Source of the DNA: Phreatobacter aquaticus
GTDB taxonomy: Bacteria; Pseudomonadota; Alphaproteobacteria; Rhizobiales; Phreatobacteraceae
Direction of reading: 5' to 3'
NCBI RefSeq assembly: GCF_005160265.1
Contig: NZ_CP039865.1
Location: forward strand, 4,751,001-4,815,000
DNA: 64,000 nt
Shown piece after piece: positions 47,318-57,039 of this stretch (position 1 is the stretch's first letter; each line of letters begins with the position of its first letter). The notes beneath the pieces are model-generated. The model had not been told where the DNA came from and searched no databases. It saw nothing but the letters and a program-made list of their open reading frames with translations. Position numbers and translations under genes: made by a program.

Positions 47318-48703
47318 TCAGACTGCTGCAGAGTGCCGGCCGGCCTTGGCGAGATGGGCGTCAAAGATCGACGCGACCACGCGCACGAACGGCTGGCCCG
47401 GCTCGAGCACCCTGATCTTGCGACCATCGCGGGAAACCAGACCCTCCCGCTCGAGCGGCTGCAGCCTTTCGAGATCATCATCGAACAGCGCCGGCGCGAA
47501 GCCGAACTGGTCAGCCGTTGCCGCGAGATCGGTCCCGAAGCCGCACATCAACTGCTCGATGACCGCCGCCCGCATGCGATCTTCCTGCGAAAGGGCGAGA
47601 CCGCGCACTGTTGCCGGCAGACCCTGATCGATCGCCCGCTGATAGCCGGCAATATCGGGGGCGTTCTGCACATAGCCCTGAGGCAGCTTGCCGATCGCCG
47701 AGGCACCGAGCCCAATCAGGGCGTCGGCATCATCCACGCTGTAGCCTTGGAAGTTGCGCTTGAGGTGACCACCTTCGGCCGCCGACACCAGCGTATCGTC
47801 AGGCAAGGCGAAATGATCGAGCCCGATGGCCCGGTATCCCATCGCAACCAACGCCTGGCGTGCGGCCGAGGCCTGGCCGAACCGGCCGTTAGGATCGGCC
47901 AGAGCTTTGTCATCGATCAGCCGCTGGTGTGTCTTGAACCATGGCACGTGGGCATAGCCGAAGAGGGCGATCCGGTCAGGCCCAAGCTTTGTCGCCCGCA
48001 CGATCGTGTCGAGAAGGTCTGCTTCGGACTGATGCGGCAGGCCATACATGAGGTCGAAGCTGATGGCATCGATGCCGGCGGACCGCAGATGATCGACAGC
48101 CGCAGCAACCGTCTCGTAAGGCTGGATCCGGCCGATCGCCGTCTGCACATGCGGATTGAGATCCTGCACGCCGAGGCTCGCCCGGTTGACGCCGATGCGG
48201 GCAAGGTCGCGCCCAAGCTCGCGCGTCACCTGCCGCGGATCGAGCTCGATCGCATGTTCCGCGCCTTCCGCCAGTCCGAAGCGCAACGCAATCCGTTCAA
48301 CGACTGCGGCCAGGCCTTCCGACCGCAGCATTGTCGGTGTTCCACCGCCCCAGTGCAGATGGCGCACGCGTCGCGCCGTGGTCAGGCCGGCGATCAGATC
48401 GATCTCCGCGATCAGGCGGTCGCGATAGGCGTCGACGGGCTCATGCTTGCGCACCACCTTCGTGTGGCAACCGCAATAGGCGCACATCGCGGCGCAGAAG
48501 GGCACATGCAGGTAAAGTGAGAGTGTCGTGCACGGCGACAGTTGCGAGAGCCAGTTTCGGTAGGTCGCCGGATCGACGGCCGGGCCAAAATGCGGCGCCG
48601 TGGGATAAGAGGTGTAGCGAGGCACCATCTGCTCGGCGAGTTCGATACGAGCTGACGTCAGATCAGAAGGCGGAAGCTGGATGGTGTGGGTCAGTCGGGT
48701 CAT
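47318..48703 (-). CDS. hemN: Oxygen-independent coproporphyrinogen III oxidase
   Basis: The 461-residue radical SAM enzyme has the cluster motif CxxxCxxC in YLHVPFCAAMCAYCGCHTKV, preceded by the HemN-specific PRYTSYPTAPHF, then LHWGGGTPTML, YGLPHQSEADLLDT and the VQNAPDIAGYQRAID segment. It decarboxylates coproporphyrinogen III without oxygen to make heme. The ATG at 48703 gives the family N-terminus but has no strong ribosome site. It is divergent from ccoN, with two FNR boxes in between. Confidence 0.96.
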   Translation of the reverse strand: MTRLTHTIQLPPSDLTSARIELAEQMVPRYTSYPTAPHFGPAVDPATYRNWLSQLSPCTTLSLYLHVPFCAAMCAYCGCHTKVVRKHEPVDAYRDRLIAEIDLIAGLTTARRVRHLHWGGGTPTMLRSEGLAAVVERIALRFGLAEGAEHAIELDPRQVTRELGRDLARIGVNRASLGVQDLNPHVQTAIGRIQPYETVAAAVDHLRSAGIDAISFDLMYGLPHQSEADLLDTIVRATKLGPDRIALFGYAHVPWFKTHQRLIDDKALADPNGRFGQASAARQALVAMGYRAIGLDHFALPDDTLVSAAEGGHLKRNFQGYSVDDADALIGLGASAIGKLPQGYVQNAPDIAGYQRAIDQGLPATVRGLALSQEDRMRAAVIEQLMCGFGTDLAATADQFGFAPALFDDDLERLQPLEREGLVSRDGRKIRVLEPGQPFVRVVASIFDAHLAKAGRHSAAV

Positions 48704-48779
48704 GGGGGCGGACCGTTCGATGGGCGGCGAGGGTTCGCCACGTTGTCCACAAGGACACTCTCTCCGGCAGAACTCCGCG

Positions 48780-48793
48780 TTGATCAGGATCAA
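48780..48793. promoter_or_regulatory. FNR/FixK box 1 (hemN-ccoN intergenic)
   Basis: TTGATCAGGATCAA is an exact TTGAT-N4-ATCAA palindrome, the consensus for FNR, FixK and Anr. It lies 77 bases upstream of the hemN ATG and 136 bases upstream of ccoN, so it more likely serves hemN. Confidence 0.85.
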
Positions 48794-48828
48794 GTCAGCC
48801 CAGTCACCGACCACCAAATCGCGCCGGG

Positions 48829-48842
48829 TTGATTGAGATCAA
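48829..48842. promoter_or_regulatory. FNR/FixK box 2 (ccoN promoter)
   Basis: TTGATTGAGATCAA is a second exact TTGAT-N4-ATCAA palindrome, 86 bases upstream of the ccoN ATG and 42 bases after box 1. An activating position would put the ccoN start site near 48877, although the -10 there is poor. Confidence 0.88.
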
Positions 48843-48928
48843 TGTGGCGAAATTCGGTCGTGCCAATGGTCCGGGATGATGCAGTCGGATTCCCGTCTGC
48901 GTCCCGAAACAGACGCGCGAGACCCGCG

Positions 48929-50578
48929 ATGACACCTGCATCAGCCCAAAAATCACTCACCTTCACGGAGATCGGTTCCGCCCTTGCGTTCGCCGCGACA
49001 GCGCTCTTGTGCATCGTCGTCGCGGCGGGATCGGTCGATAGCGGTTACACCTTCCACGTGACGCTCGGAGCGATCGCCTCGATCGCTGCCGTCATCGCAA
49101 TCTTCAACCGCTACATGGCGCGTCCTGCATCGATACCGCAGGAGATCGACGGCAAGCCCAACTACAATATGGAGCCGGTCAAGTTCGCCGTTGTGGCGGC
49201 CGTCTTCTGGGGCATCGCTGGCTTTACGGTCGGTCTTGTGATCGCAAGCCAACTTGCCTGGCCGGTGCTCAACCTCGATCTTCCCTGGACCAATTTCGGT
49301 CGTCTGCGTCCGTTGCACACCTCGGCAGTGATCTTCGCCTTCGGTGGCAACGTGTTGCTCGCGACCTCGTTCTACGTGGTCCAGAAGACCAGCCGAGCGC
49401 GCCTCGCAGGCGTGATCGCGCCGTGGTTCGTCATCCTCGGCTACAACTTCTTCATCCTCATCGCCGGCACCGGCTATCTGCTCGGTATCACGCAGGGCAA
49501 GGAATACGCCGAGCCCGAGTGGTATGCCGATCTCTTCCTGACCATCGTCTGGGTCACCTATCTCCTGGTGTTCCTGGCAACGCTCTGGAAGCGCAAGGAA
49601 CCCCACATCTTCGTGGCGAACTGGTTCTACCTGGCCTTCATCGTGACGATCGCCGTGCTCCATCTCGGCAACAATGCCGCGATCCCGGTCTCGATCTACT
49701 CGCCGAAGAGCTACATCGTCTGGTCGGGCGTCCAGGACGCCATGTTCCAGTGGTGGTACGGCCATAACGCGGTCGGCTTCTTCCTGACCGCCGGCTTCCT
49801 CGCCATCATGTATTATTTCGTTCCGAAGCGCGCCGAGCGGCCGATCTATTCCTACCGGCTGTCGATCGTCCACTTCTGGGCCCTGATCTTCCTCTACATC
49901 TGGGCCGGCCCGCACCATCTGCACTACACCGCCCTGCCCGACTGGGCGCAGACGCTGGGCATGACCTTCTCCATCATGCTGTGGATGCCCTCGTGGGGCG
50001 GCATGATCAACGGCCTCATGACGCTCTCGGGCGCCTGGGACAAGCTCCGGACCGACCCCGTGCTCCGCCTCATGGTCGTGTCGCTTGCCTTCTACGGCAT
50101 GTCGACCTTCGAGGGGCCGCTCATGTCGATCAAGGCGGTCAACTCGCTCTCGCACTACACGGACTGGACCATTGGCCACGTGCATTCCGGCGCGCTCGGC
50201 TGGGTCGCCTATGTCTCGTTCGGCGCGATCTACTGCCTCGTGCCGTGGCTGTGGAAGAAGAAGGAGCTCTACTCGCTCCGCCTGGTCGACTGGCACTTCT
50301 GGGTCTCGACCATCGGCATCGTCTTCTACATCTCGGCGATGTGGGTTGCCGGCATCATGCAGGGCCTGATGTGGCGCGCCTACACCGCGCTCGGCTTCCT
50401 CGAATATTCGTTCATCGAGACGGTCGACGCGATGCATCCATACTACGTGATCCGTGCTCTCGGCGGCGCCCTGTTCGTCGTCGGCTCGCTGATCATGGCC
50501 TACAACCTGATCATGACGGTGCGCCAGGGCGAGGCTGCTGAAGCCGAACCCATGCCCGCCCTCGTTCCGGCCGAGTGA
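48929..50578 (+). CDS. ccoN: cbb3-type cytochrome c oxidase subunit I
   Basis: The 549-residue protein has about twelve to fourteen membrane helices. It carries the heme-copper ligands expected of CcoN: His in [19 protein letters not shown] for low-spin heme b, [13 protein letters not shown] with the copper His, [16 protein letters not shown] with the paired copper ligands, and [15 protein letters not shown] with the heme b3 and b ligands. It reduces oxygen at low concentration and pumps protons. The ATG at 48929 has a weak ribosome site. It is the first gene of ccoNOQP. Confidence 0.97.
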   Translation: MTPASAQKSLTFTEIGSALAFAATALLCIVVAAGSVDSGYTFHVTLGAIASIAAVIAIFNRYMARPASIPQEIDGKPNYNMEPVKFAVVAAVFWGIAGFTVGLVIASQLAWPVLNLDLPWTNFGRLRPLHTSAVIFAFGGNVLLATSFYVVQKTSRARLAGVIAPWFVILGYNFFILIAGTGYLLGITQGKEYAEPEWYADLFLTIVWVTYLLVFLATLWKRKEPHIFVANWFYLAFIVTIAVLHLGNNAAIPVSIYSPKSYIVWSGVQDAMFQWWYGHNAVGFFLTAGFLAIMYYFVPKRAERPIYSYRLSIVHFWALIFLYIWAGPHHLHYTALPDWAQTLGMTFSIMLWMPSWGGMINGLMTLSGAWDKLRTDPVLRLMVVSLAFYGMSTFEGPLMSIKAVNSLSHYTDWTIGHVHSGALGWVAYVSFGAIYCLVPWLWKKKELYSLRLVDWHFWVSTIGIVFYISAMWVAGIMQGLMWRAYTALGFLEYSFIETVDAMHPYYVIRALGGALFVVGSLIMAYNLIMTVRQGEAAEAEPMPALVPAE

Positions 50579-50588
50579 GGAGGGAACT

Positions 50589-51335
50589 ATGTCGCTCTGG
50601 AACAAACACGCCATCTTCGAGAAGAACTCGATCGTCCTTGTCCTCGGGATCATCGTGGTCGTCGCCATCGGCGGCCTGGTCGAGATCGCTCCCCTCTTCT
50701 ATCTGAGGAGCACCATCGAGCGGGTCGAGGGCGTTCGCCCCTACACCCCGCTCGAACTGGCCGGCCGGGCGATCTACGTCCGCGAGGGCTGCTACAACTG
50801 CCACAGCCAGATGATCCGTCCGCTGCGCGACGAAGTGGAGCGCTACGGCCATTACTCGCTCGCGGCCGAGAGCATGTACGACAAGCCCTTCCAGTGGGGC
50901 TCCAAGCGCACAGGTCCGGACCTGGCGCGCGTCGGCGGCAAGTACTCCGACGAGTGGCATGTGGCGCATCTGTCGAACCCGCGTTCGATCGTGCCGCAGT
51001 CGATCATGCCGGGCTATCCCTTCCTGGCGACCGCTGAGGTGCGCCCCGAAACGGTCGCGGGCCATCTGCCCACGAACCGCGTCGGCGGCGTGCCCTACAG
51101 CGCCGACCAGATTGCCAAGGCGCTCGAGGACATGCGGACCCAGGTCAATCCTGAAAGCCCGAATGTCCAGGCCTTCCAGGCCCGCTATCCCGGCGCGACC
51201 GTCCGCAATTTCAGCGGCGGGACCAGTGCCGCGGCGGGCACGGTGAGCGAGATGGATGCCCTCGTGGCCTATCTCCAGGTGCTCGGGACGATGGTCGACT
51301 TCAAGACCTACGACGCCCGCGCCAACATCCGCTGA
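50589..51335 (+). CDS. ccoO: cbb3-type cytochrome c oxidase subunit II
   Basis: The 248-residue monoheme subunit has an N-terminal anchor ([18 protein letters not shown]), the c-heme motif CYNCH (Cys68, Cys71, His72) and downstream methionine ligand candidates in [11 protein letters not shown]-like and [11 protein letters not shown] regions. It passes electrons from CcoP to CcoN from the periplasmic face. It begins 10 bases after ccoN. Confidence 0.96.
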   Translation: MSLWNKHAIFEKNSIVLVLGIIVVVAIGGLVEIAPLFYLRSTIERVEGVRPYTPLELAGRAIYVREGCYNCHSQMIRPLRDEVERYGHYSLAAESMYDKPFQWGSKRTGPDLARVGGKYSDEWHVAHLSNPRSIVPQSIMPGYPFLATAEVRPETVAGHLPTNRVGGVPYSADQIAKALEDMRTQVNPESPNVQAFQARYPGATVRNFSGGTSAAAGTVSEMDALVAYLQVLGTMVDFKTYDARANIR

Positions 51336-51354
51336 GTCAGGGGAGCAAAGCACG

Positions 51355-51507
51355 ATGAGCACCTACACAAGCCTTGCGACCTTCGCCCAGACCATCGGAC
51401 TTCTCTATTTCGTCGCGATGTTCCTCGGCATTGCCGCCTACGCGTTCTGGCCTCGCAACAAGACCCGTTTCGAGGACGCCGCCCACATCCCGCTGAGGGA
51501 GGAATGA
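51355..51507 (+). CDS. ccoQ: cbb3-type cytochrome c oxidase subunit IV (CcoQ)
   Basis: A 50-residue protein, MSTYTSLATFAQTIGLLYF, with one transmembrane helix followed by AYAFWPRNKTRFEDAAHIPL. The WPRNK element after the helix is typical of CcoQ, which stabilises the oxidase. GGGAG precedes the ATG. Its stop lies two bases before the preferred ccoP start. Confidence 0.93.
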   Translation: MSTYTSLATFAQTIGLLYFVAMFLGIAAYAFWPRNKTRFEDAAHIPLREE

Positions 51508-51509
51508 TC

Positions 51510-52388
51510 ATGGCCGACCACAAACCCGAAATCGACGTCGCCACAGGCCGCTCGACCACCGGCCATGAATGGGACGGCATCAAGGAACTGAACTCGCCGC
51601 TGCCGAAATGGTGGGTCTACCTGTTCTACGCGACCATCGTCTGGTCGATCGGCTACTGGGTCGTGTACCCGGCCTGGCCGATGATCGCGAGCCACACCCG
51701 CGGCGTCATCGGCTATTCGTCCCGCATGGACGTCGCCGCCGATCTCGACGCGTTGCGGGCCCGCCGCACCCAGCGCGGTGCTGCCTTGGCGACCGCCCCG
51801 TTGGCCGACATCCAGCGCGATACCAACCTGCTCACCCTGGCTCTCGCCCAGGGCAAGGCCGCCTTCGGAGACAATTGCGCACCCTGCCATGGCCTCTCGG
51901 CCACCGGCTCGCGCGGCTATCCGAACCTCCGCGACGACGCATGGCTCTGGGGCGGCAAACTGGAGGACATCCACCAGACCATCCGCCACGGCATCCGCAA
52001 TGCCGACGATCAGTCCCGTCAGGGGCCGATGCCGCCCTTCGGGGGCGCCGCCGGCATGCTGAAGCCGGCCGAGATCGTCCAGGTGGCGAACTTCGTCCGC
52101 ACGCTCTCGGGCCAGGCGCCCCGCGCCGGTATCGATGTGGCCAAGGGCAAGGAGCTGTTCGCGGCCAATTGCACGGCCTGTCACGGAGATGAAGGCCGCG
52201 GAAACCGCGATCTCGGCGCGCCGAACCTGACCGGTCAGGTCTGGCTCTACGGCTCCGACGAGAAGACGATCATCGAGACCATCACCAATGGTCGCGGCGG
52301 TGTCATGCCGGGATGGGCCGGTCGCCTTGACGAGACGACAGTCAAGGCTCTGGCGATCTACGTTCACGCGCTCGGCGGCGGACAATAA
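51510..52388 (+). CDS. ccoP: cbb3-type cytochrome c oxidase subunit III (diheme)
   Basis: The 292-residue subunit has a CcoP N-terminal segment (TTGHEWDGIKELNSPLPKWW), one anchor helix (VYLFYATIVWSIGYWVVY) and two c-heme sites, CAPCH (Cys123, Cys126, His127) and CTACH (Cys221, Cys224, His225). It accepts electrons from cytochrome c. ATG at 51510 was chosen over 51504 because GGAGG then lies seven bases upstream; the earlier ATG would sit almost on the ribosome site. Confidence 0.95.
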   Translation: MADHKPEIDVATGRSTTGHEWDGIKELNSPLPKWWVYLFYATIVWSIGYWVVYPAWPMIASHTRGVIGYSSRMDVAADLDALRARRTQRGAALATAPLADIQRDTNLLTLALAQGKAAFGDNCAPCHGLSATGSRGYPNLRDDAWLWGGKLEDIHQTIRHGIRNADDQSRQGPMPPFGGAAGMLKPAEIVQVANFVRTLSGQAPRAGIDVAKGKELFAANCTACHGDEGRGNRDLGAPNLTGQVWLYGSDEKTIIETITNGRGGVMPGWAGRLDETTVKALAIYVHALGGGQ

Positions 52389-52416
52389 CGCAAGTCTCAT
52401 CCGGGCAAGGAAGACT

Positions 52417-52453
52417 GGCGCGTACCGTGGCAGCGGTGCGCGCCTTTCTTTTT
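52417..52453 (+). terminator. Rho-independent terminator of ccoNOQP
   Basis: GGCGCGTACCG (52417-52427) and CGGTGCGCGCC (52434-52444) form an 11-bp stem with one G-U pair and a six-base loop, directly followed by TTTCTTTTT. This is the strongest intrinsic terminator in the window and separates ccoNOQP from ccoGHIS. Confidence 0.88.
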
Positions 52454-52478
52454 GGCCTGGCTGGGCAGCAGCCGTGGA

Positions 52479-52492
52479 TTGAGACAGGTCAA
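52479..52492. promoter_or_regulatory. FNR/FixK box 3 (ccoG promoter, degenerate)
   Basis: TTGAGACAGGTCAA fits TTGA-N6-TCAA, with one deviation from TTGAT in each half. It lies 68 bases before the ccoG ATG and right after the ccoP terminator, implying separate low-oxygen control of ccoGHIS. Confidence 0.75.
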
Positions 52493-52560
52493 GGCTGATG
52501 CCTCCTGGATGGCCGATGGTCCGACCCTGATCCTCCGCCATTTCCTCTAGGATTCCCCCG

Positions 52561-54024
52561 ATGCGGGACGCTCCGAACCAATCGGCACCCTTCTCCGATC
52601 CGACCGAGGACGAGCCGCTCTACGAGAGCCGCCGCCAGATCTACCAGCAGAGCGTCTCCGGGCGACTCCGGACGATCAAATGGGCCGTCCTGTTCGTCTG
52701 CCTCGGCATCTACTATTTCCTGCCGTTCCTGCGTTGGTATCGCGGCCCCAACCTCCCGGACCAGGCGGTACTGGTCGATATCGCGCACAACCGCTTCTAT
52801 TTCTTCTTCATCGAGATCTGGCCGCAGGAAATCTATTTCTTCACCGGCCTTCTGGTGCTCGCCGCCCTCATCCTGTTCCTGATGAACGCAGTCGCCGGCC
52901 GCGTCTGGTGCGGCTATCTGTGCCCGCAGACGGTCTGGACCGACCTGTTCATGACGGTGGAACGCTGGATCGAGGGTGAAAGGCGCGAACGCATCATCGC
53001 CGACAGCAAGCCGATGACGGCTGCCCTGTTCGCCCGCAAGACGCTGAAGCACTTCGTGTGGTTGATGATCGCCTGGTGGACTGGCGGCGCCTGGGTTCTC
53101 TACTTCGCCGACGCTCCGACCCTCGTGCGGGATCTCGCGACGCTACAGGCGCCCATGGTCGCCTATGTCTGGATCGGCATCCTCACCTTCACCACCTATG
53201 CCCTCGCCGGCCTGATGCGCGAGCAGGTCTGCCTCTACATGTGTCCCTGGCCGCGTATCCAGGCGGCACTGACGGACGAATATGCCCTGAACGTCACCTA
53301 TCGCTATGATCGCGGCGAGCCCCGGATGTCAGTGAAGGCCGCCGCCAAGGCGCGCGAGTCGGCTGAGCCGGCAGGTGACTGCGTGGATTGCAAGCAATGC
53401 GTCGTCGTCTGCCCGACAGGCGTTGACATTCGCGACGGCTCGCAGCTCGGCTGCATCCAGTGCGGCCTTTGCATCGACGCGTGCAATTCCGTCATGTCCA
53501 AGGTCAATCGCCCGCTCGGCCTGATCGCCTATGACAACGAGGTCAACATTCACCGGCGTGCCGCCGGCGAGGAAGAGACCTATCCCGTGATCCGGCCTCG
53601 CACGCTGGTCTATGTCGGCCTGATCGCCGTCATCGGTGCCGTCATGCTCTACGGCCTGCTGACGCGAACCTTCACTGACCTCTCCGTTCTGCATGACCGC
53701 AATCCGCTCTTCGTGACGCTGTCAGACGGCTCCATCCGCAACAGCTATACCGTCCGCGTTTTGAACAAGCGGGCGCAGAACCGTCTCTTCGTGCTGGCCG
53801 TCGACGGGCCACCGCTGGCGACCGCCACGGCCGTCGGCGTCGCGCTCACCTCAGGCGACTGGCCAGTGATCGACATCGGTCCGGATGCGAGCCGTGAAGT
53901 GATCGTACACGTCACGGCGCCCCACGGCGCGCAGCTCCCGGCTTCCGGGCCTGTCACCTTCCGACTGACCGAGCTCGGTACCGGCGAACGGGTGAATGTC
54001 CGCGACCACTTCATTGCTCGATAG
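52561..54024 (+). CDS. ccoG: Cytochrome c oxidase accessory protein CcoG (FixG)
   Basis: The 487-residue membrane protein has about five helices, the CcoG segment AGRVWCGYLCPQTVWTDLFM with its cysteines, and two ferredoxin-like 4Fe-4S motifs in CVDCKQCVVVCPTGVD and LGCIQCGLCIDACNSV. The C-terminal domain after residue 360 is periplasmic and immunoglobulin-like. CcoG is believed to reduce Cu(II) to Cu(I) for oxidase assembly. It is the first gene of the ccoGHIS unit. Confidence 0.95.
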   Translation: MRDAPNQSAPFSDPTEDEPLYESRRQIYQQSVSGRLRTIKWAVLFVCLGIYYFLPFLRWYRGPNLPDQAVLVDIAHNRFYFFFIEIWPQEIYFFTGLLVLAALILFLMNAVAGRVWCGYLCPQTVWTDLFMTVERWIEGERRERIIADSKPMTAALFARKTLKHFVWLMIAWWTGGAWVLYFADAPTLVRDLATLQAPMVAYVWIGILTFTTYALAGLMREQVCLYMCPWPRIQAALTDEYALNVTYRYDRGEPRMSVKAAAKARESAEPAGDCVDCKQCVVVCPTGVDIRDGSQLGCIQCGLCIDACNSVMSKVNRPLGLIAYDNEVNIHRRAAGEEETYPVIRPRTLVYVGLIAVIGAVMLYGLLTRTFTDLSVLHDRNPLFVTLSDGSIRNSYTVRVLNKRAQNRLFVLAVDGPPLATATAVGVALTSGDWPVIDIGPDASREVIVHVTAPHGAQLPASGPVTFRLTELGTGERVNVRDHFIAR

Positions 54025-54040
54025 AACCAAGAGAAAAGCC

Positions 54041-54562
54041 ATGGCCATCGCCTCCCCCGAGACGCCGCGTGAAGCCCGCCAGCCCCGCCCTCTGACAGGC
54101 CGCATGGTCTTCGCCATGTTCGTCGCCTTCTTCGGCGTCATCATTGCGGTCAATGGCACGATGATGACGCTTGCGATCGAGACCTTGCCCGGCACTGTCA
54201 CCGACAGCTCCTACCGCTCCAGCCAGCGTTTCAACCAAAGCCTCGCAGAGGCTCGCGAGCGCGAAGCTCGCCGCTGGGCGGTCGACGCCAATGTCGCTCG
54301 TGATGGCTCTGGCACCGCTGCGGTGACGATCTCGCTCAGGGATGCCGAGGGCGCCCCCGTTGACCGGATCTCGGTTTCGGCCCGCCTGCTGCACCCGGTG
54401 ACCCGCAGCAATGACCGCACATTCGATGTCGCGCGCACAGGCCCTGGCACCTATGTCGGCACGGCGGATCAGGCTCAGGCGGGAGCGCAGGATCTGGTCA
54501 TTGAGGTCAAGCGCGAAGGCGAGACGATGTATCGTTCACGCAATCGAGTGCTCCTTCCATGA
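54041..54562 (+). CDS. ccoH: FixH family protein (CcoH)
   Basis: The 173-residue protein has one anchor helix (GRMVFAMFVAFFGVIIAVNG), followed by MTLAIETLPGTVTDSSYRSS and a beta-rich periplasmic domain with VSARLLHPVTRSNDRTFDV. This matches FixH, needed for cbb3 assembly. The ATG at 54041 is the conserved start; a frame from 53996 overlaps ccoG. It overlaps ccoI by four bases (ATGA). Confidence 0.92.
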   Translation: MAIASPETPREARQPRPLTGRMVFAMFVAFFGVIIAVNGTMMTLAIETLPGTVTDSSYRSSQRFNQSLAEAREREARRWAVDANVARDGSGTAAVTISLRDAEGAPVDRISVSARLLHPVTRSNDRTFDVARTGPGTYVGTADQAQAGAQDLVIEVKREGETMYRSRNRVLLP

Positions 54563-56817
54563 CCATCGGCGTCACGATGGACCAAGTCGAAGCAAGTGCC
54601 CCCTCCCCGCCGACGCTTGCCGCCGTCGCGCCCGCCTCAGACCTGAGCATCTTCGTGCAGCCGCTTGGCGACGGCATCTCGCGCCTCGATCTCGCTGTCG
54701 ACGGCATCACCTGCGCCGCCTGCATGCCGATCATCGAGACCGGGCTTGCCCGCGAAGCGGGCATCGTACAATCCCGAGTCAATCTGTCGAACCGCCGCCT
54801 CACCGTGGAATGGCGTGATGCGGAAACCAACCCGCAGCGGATCATCGACCGGCTCGCCAGGCTCGGCTTCCGCGCCTTCCCTTTCGACGCAGGTTCGGTC
54901 GAAACCGTCGAGGCGGGAGAGGCGCGCTTCATCCTCAAGTGCCTCGGCGTTGCCGGCTTCGCGATGATGAACATCATGCTGCTGTCGGTCTCGGTCTGGT
55001 CGGGCAACGTGACGGACATCACGCAGGAACAACGCGACTTCTTTCACTGGCTGTCGGCGCTCATAGCGGTGCCGGCCGTCGCCTATGCGGGCAGGCCGTT
55101 CTTCCGGTCGGCGCGCAGCGCCCTCGCGGCGCGCCAGCTCAACATGGATGTCCCGATCTCGCTCGGCGTGCTGCTGGCCGTCGGCATGTCGCTGGTCGAG
55201 ACCGCGCAGCACGGCACCCACGCATACTTCGACAGCGCCGTCATGCTGCTCTTCTTCCTCTTGACCGGTCGCTACCTGGAGCAGCTGATGCGCCGCAAGA
55301 CGCGCGCCGTTGCTGCCAATATCGCCGCACTGAAAGCCCATAGCGCGCTGAAGATCCTGGCCGATGGCACGCTTCGCCAGGTTCCCATCGCCGCGATCGT
55401 GGCCGGCGACCTTGTCCTGGTGCGCCCCGGGGAACGCGTCTCGGTCGACGGCGTCGTGACCGATGGCCATTCCGAGATCGATCAGAGCCTGATCACCGGC
55501 GAAACCGCGCCATTGCTGGCAGGGCCTGGCGATTCGGTCTTCGCCGGAACCCTCAACAGTTCGGGCACCCTGCGCGTCCGTGTGTCGGCCGCAGCGCGTG
55601 GCACGCTCCTGGACGAAGTGACCAACCTGCTCGACATCGCAGTCGAGTCGCGATCGGCCTATCGCCGCCTCGCCGACCGGGCCGCCCAGCTCTATTCGCC
55701 TGTCGTCCATGTCACGGCGCTTGCCACCTTCCTCGGCTGGCTGACCATCGGGCTCGCCTGGCAGCCGGCGCTGATCATTGCGATCACCGTGCTGATCATC
55801 ACCTGCCCCTGCGCCCTCGGGCTCGCGATTCCCGCGGTGCAGGTCGTTGCTTCAGGGGCCCTGTTCAAGGCCAATGTCCTGCTCCAGTCCAGCGATGCCC
55901 TCGAGCGGCTGGCCGAGGTCGACACCATCATTTTCGACAAGACCGGCACGCTGACTCTGCCGGAGCCCGCCTTGCTTGGCGCAGCCCAGCTTGCGCCGGA
56001 TATCCTGGAGCTGTCCGGCAGGCTGGCACTCGGCTCGCATCATCCCCTGGCAAAGGCGCTTGCGCTTGCGTCGAAGGCCGAGCTGCCCTTGGACGGCCTG
56101 ATCGAAGAGCCGGGGCGTGGCGTCCGTGCCCTCATCGACGGCATTGAGGCCCGTCTCGGCAGTGCGACGTTCTGCGACACCGAGGCTGAGGCGGCAGACC
56201 TCGCCCGGCAATTCCCCGACGCATCGACCATCTCGTTCGCACATGGCGAACGCCGCCACGTCTTCGGATTGCGCCAATCGCTAAGGCCGGATGCTGTCGA
56301 GACAGTCGCAGCGCTCCGCAGGGCTGGCTTCGCCATCGAAATCCTGTCCGGCGATCGCAACGATGCCGTTGCGCCGATTGCCGAAATCCTCGGGATCGAA
56401 CGCTCTGCCGGAGGGTTGAAGCCGGCGGAGAAGATCGCGCGGATCGAGACACTGAAAGCCCAGGGCCGAAAAGTCCTGATGGTCGGCGACGGGTTGAACG
56501 ATGCGCCAGCCCTGGCGGGTGCCCACGTTTCCATCTCGCCGATCACGGCTGTTCATCTGGCCCAGGCCGCAGCCGACGCCGTCTTCCTCGGCGACCGGCT
56601 GGCCCCTGTCGCGGAGGCTCTGGCCATTGCGCGCAAGGCACGCCGCCTCATGGTCGGGAACCTCTGGCTTGCCGTTGCCTACAACGCGATCGCCGTACCG
56701 ATTGCCATCCTCGGCTTCGTCACTCCTCTGATCGCCGCGCTCGCCATGTCCGGTTCGTCGGTCATTGTCACCGCCAACGCGCTTCGGGCGCGGCAAGCTG
56801 CACTGGAGGAGGTGTGA
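54559..56817 (+). CDS. ccoI: Cu(+)-exporting P1B-type ATPase CcoI (FixI)
   Basis: The 752-residue pump has an N-terminal heavy-metal domain with CAAC (Cys52, Cys55), eight predicted helices, the metal-transport motif CPC in ITCPCALGLAIP, the phosphorylation site DKTGTLT (Asp460), SHHPLAKAL in the nucleotide domain and MVGDGLNDAPALAGA. It supplies copper to the cbb3 oxidase from the periplasmic side. Its start overlaps ccoH and its stop adjoins the ccoS ATG. Confidence 0.95.
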   Translation: MTIGVTMDQVEASAPSPPTLAAVAPASDLSIFVQPLGDGISRLDLAVDGITCAACMPIIETGLAREAGIVQSRVNLSNRRLTVEWRDAETNPQRIIDRLARLGFRAFPFDAGSVETVEAGEARFILKCLGVAGFAMMNIMLLSVSVWSGNVTDITQEQRDFFHWLSALIAVPAVAYAGRPFFRSARSALAARQLNMDVPISLGVLLAVGMSLVETAQHGTHAYFDSAVMLLFFLLTGRYLEQLMRRKTRAVAANIAALKAHSALKILADGTLRQVPIAAIVAGDLVLVRPGERVSVDGVVTDGHSEIDQSLITGETAPLLAGPGDSVFAGTLNSSGTLRVRVSAAARGTLLDEVTNLLDIAVESRSAYRRLADRAAQLYSPVVHVTALATFLGWLTIGLAWQPALIIAITVLIITCPCALGLAIPAVQVVASGALFKANVLLQSSDALERLAEVDTIIFDKTGTLTLPEPALLGAAQLAPDILELSGRLALGSHHPLAKALALASKAELPLDGLIEEPGRGVRALIDGIEARLGSATFCDTEAEAADLARQFPDASTISFAHGERRHVFGLRQSLRPDAVETVAALRRAGFAIEILSGDRNDAVAPIAEILGIERSAGGLKPAEKIARIETLKAQGRKVLMVGDGLNDAPALAGAHVSISPITAVHLAQAAADAVFLGDRLAPVAEALAIARKARRLMVGNLWLAVAYNAIAVPIAILGFVTPLIAALAMSGSSVIVTANALRARQAALEEV

Positions 56818-57039
56818 ATGGACGTCCTGATCTTTCTCGTCCCGCTCGCTCTCGGCCTTGGGGGCCTCGGGCTCGCCGGCTTCCTGTGGTCCCTCAACAG
56901 CAATCAGTACGATGATCTGGAGGGCGCAGCCTGGCGCGCCATCATGGACGACGACACGATCCCGCCCTCGGCCCGTCAGGAGGCGCAGGTCAGCGGTTCG
57001 ACCGCTTTGACAAAGCCGAGTGATTCCGGCCTGAAGTGA
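56818..57039 (+). CDS. ccoS: cbb3-type oxidase assembly protein CcoS
   Basis: The 73-residue protein starts MDVLIFLVPLALGLGGLGLA, one transmembrane helix, then LWSLNSNQYDDLEGAAWRAI, where NQYDDL-x2-A is the CcoS signature. It follows ccoI without a gap. The last 64 bases overlap the end of a gene on the other strand; the C-terminal tail beyond the signature is variable in the family. CcoS is needed for cofactor insertion into the oxidase. Confidence 0.94.
   Translation: MDVLIFLVPLALGLGGLGLAGFLWSLNSNQYDDLEGAAWRAIMDDDTIPPSARQEAQVSGSTALTKPSDSGLK

Noticed and set aside
48953-50668. 571-codon open frame antisense to ccoN
   Set aside because: Low-complexity charged sequence, no homology pattern; it is a shadow of ccoN.
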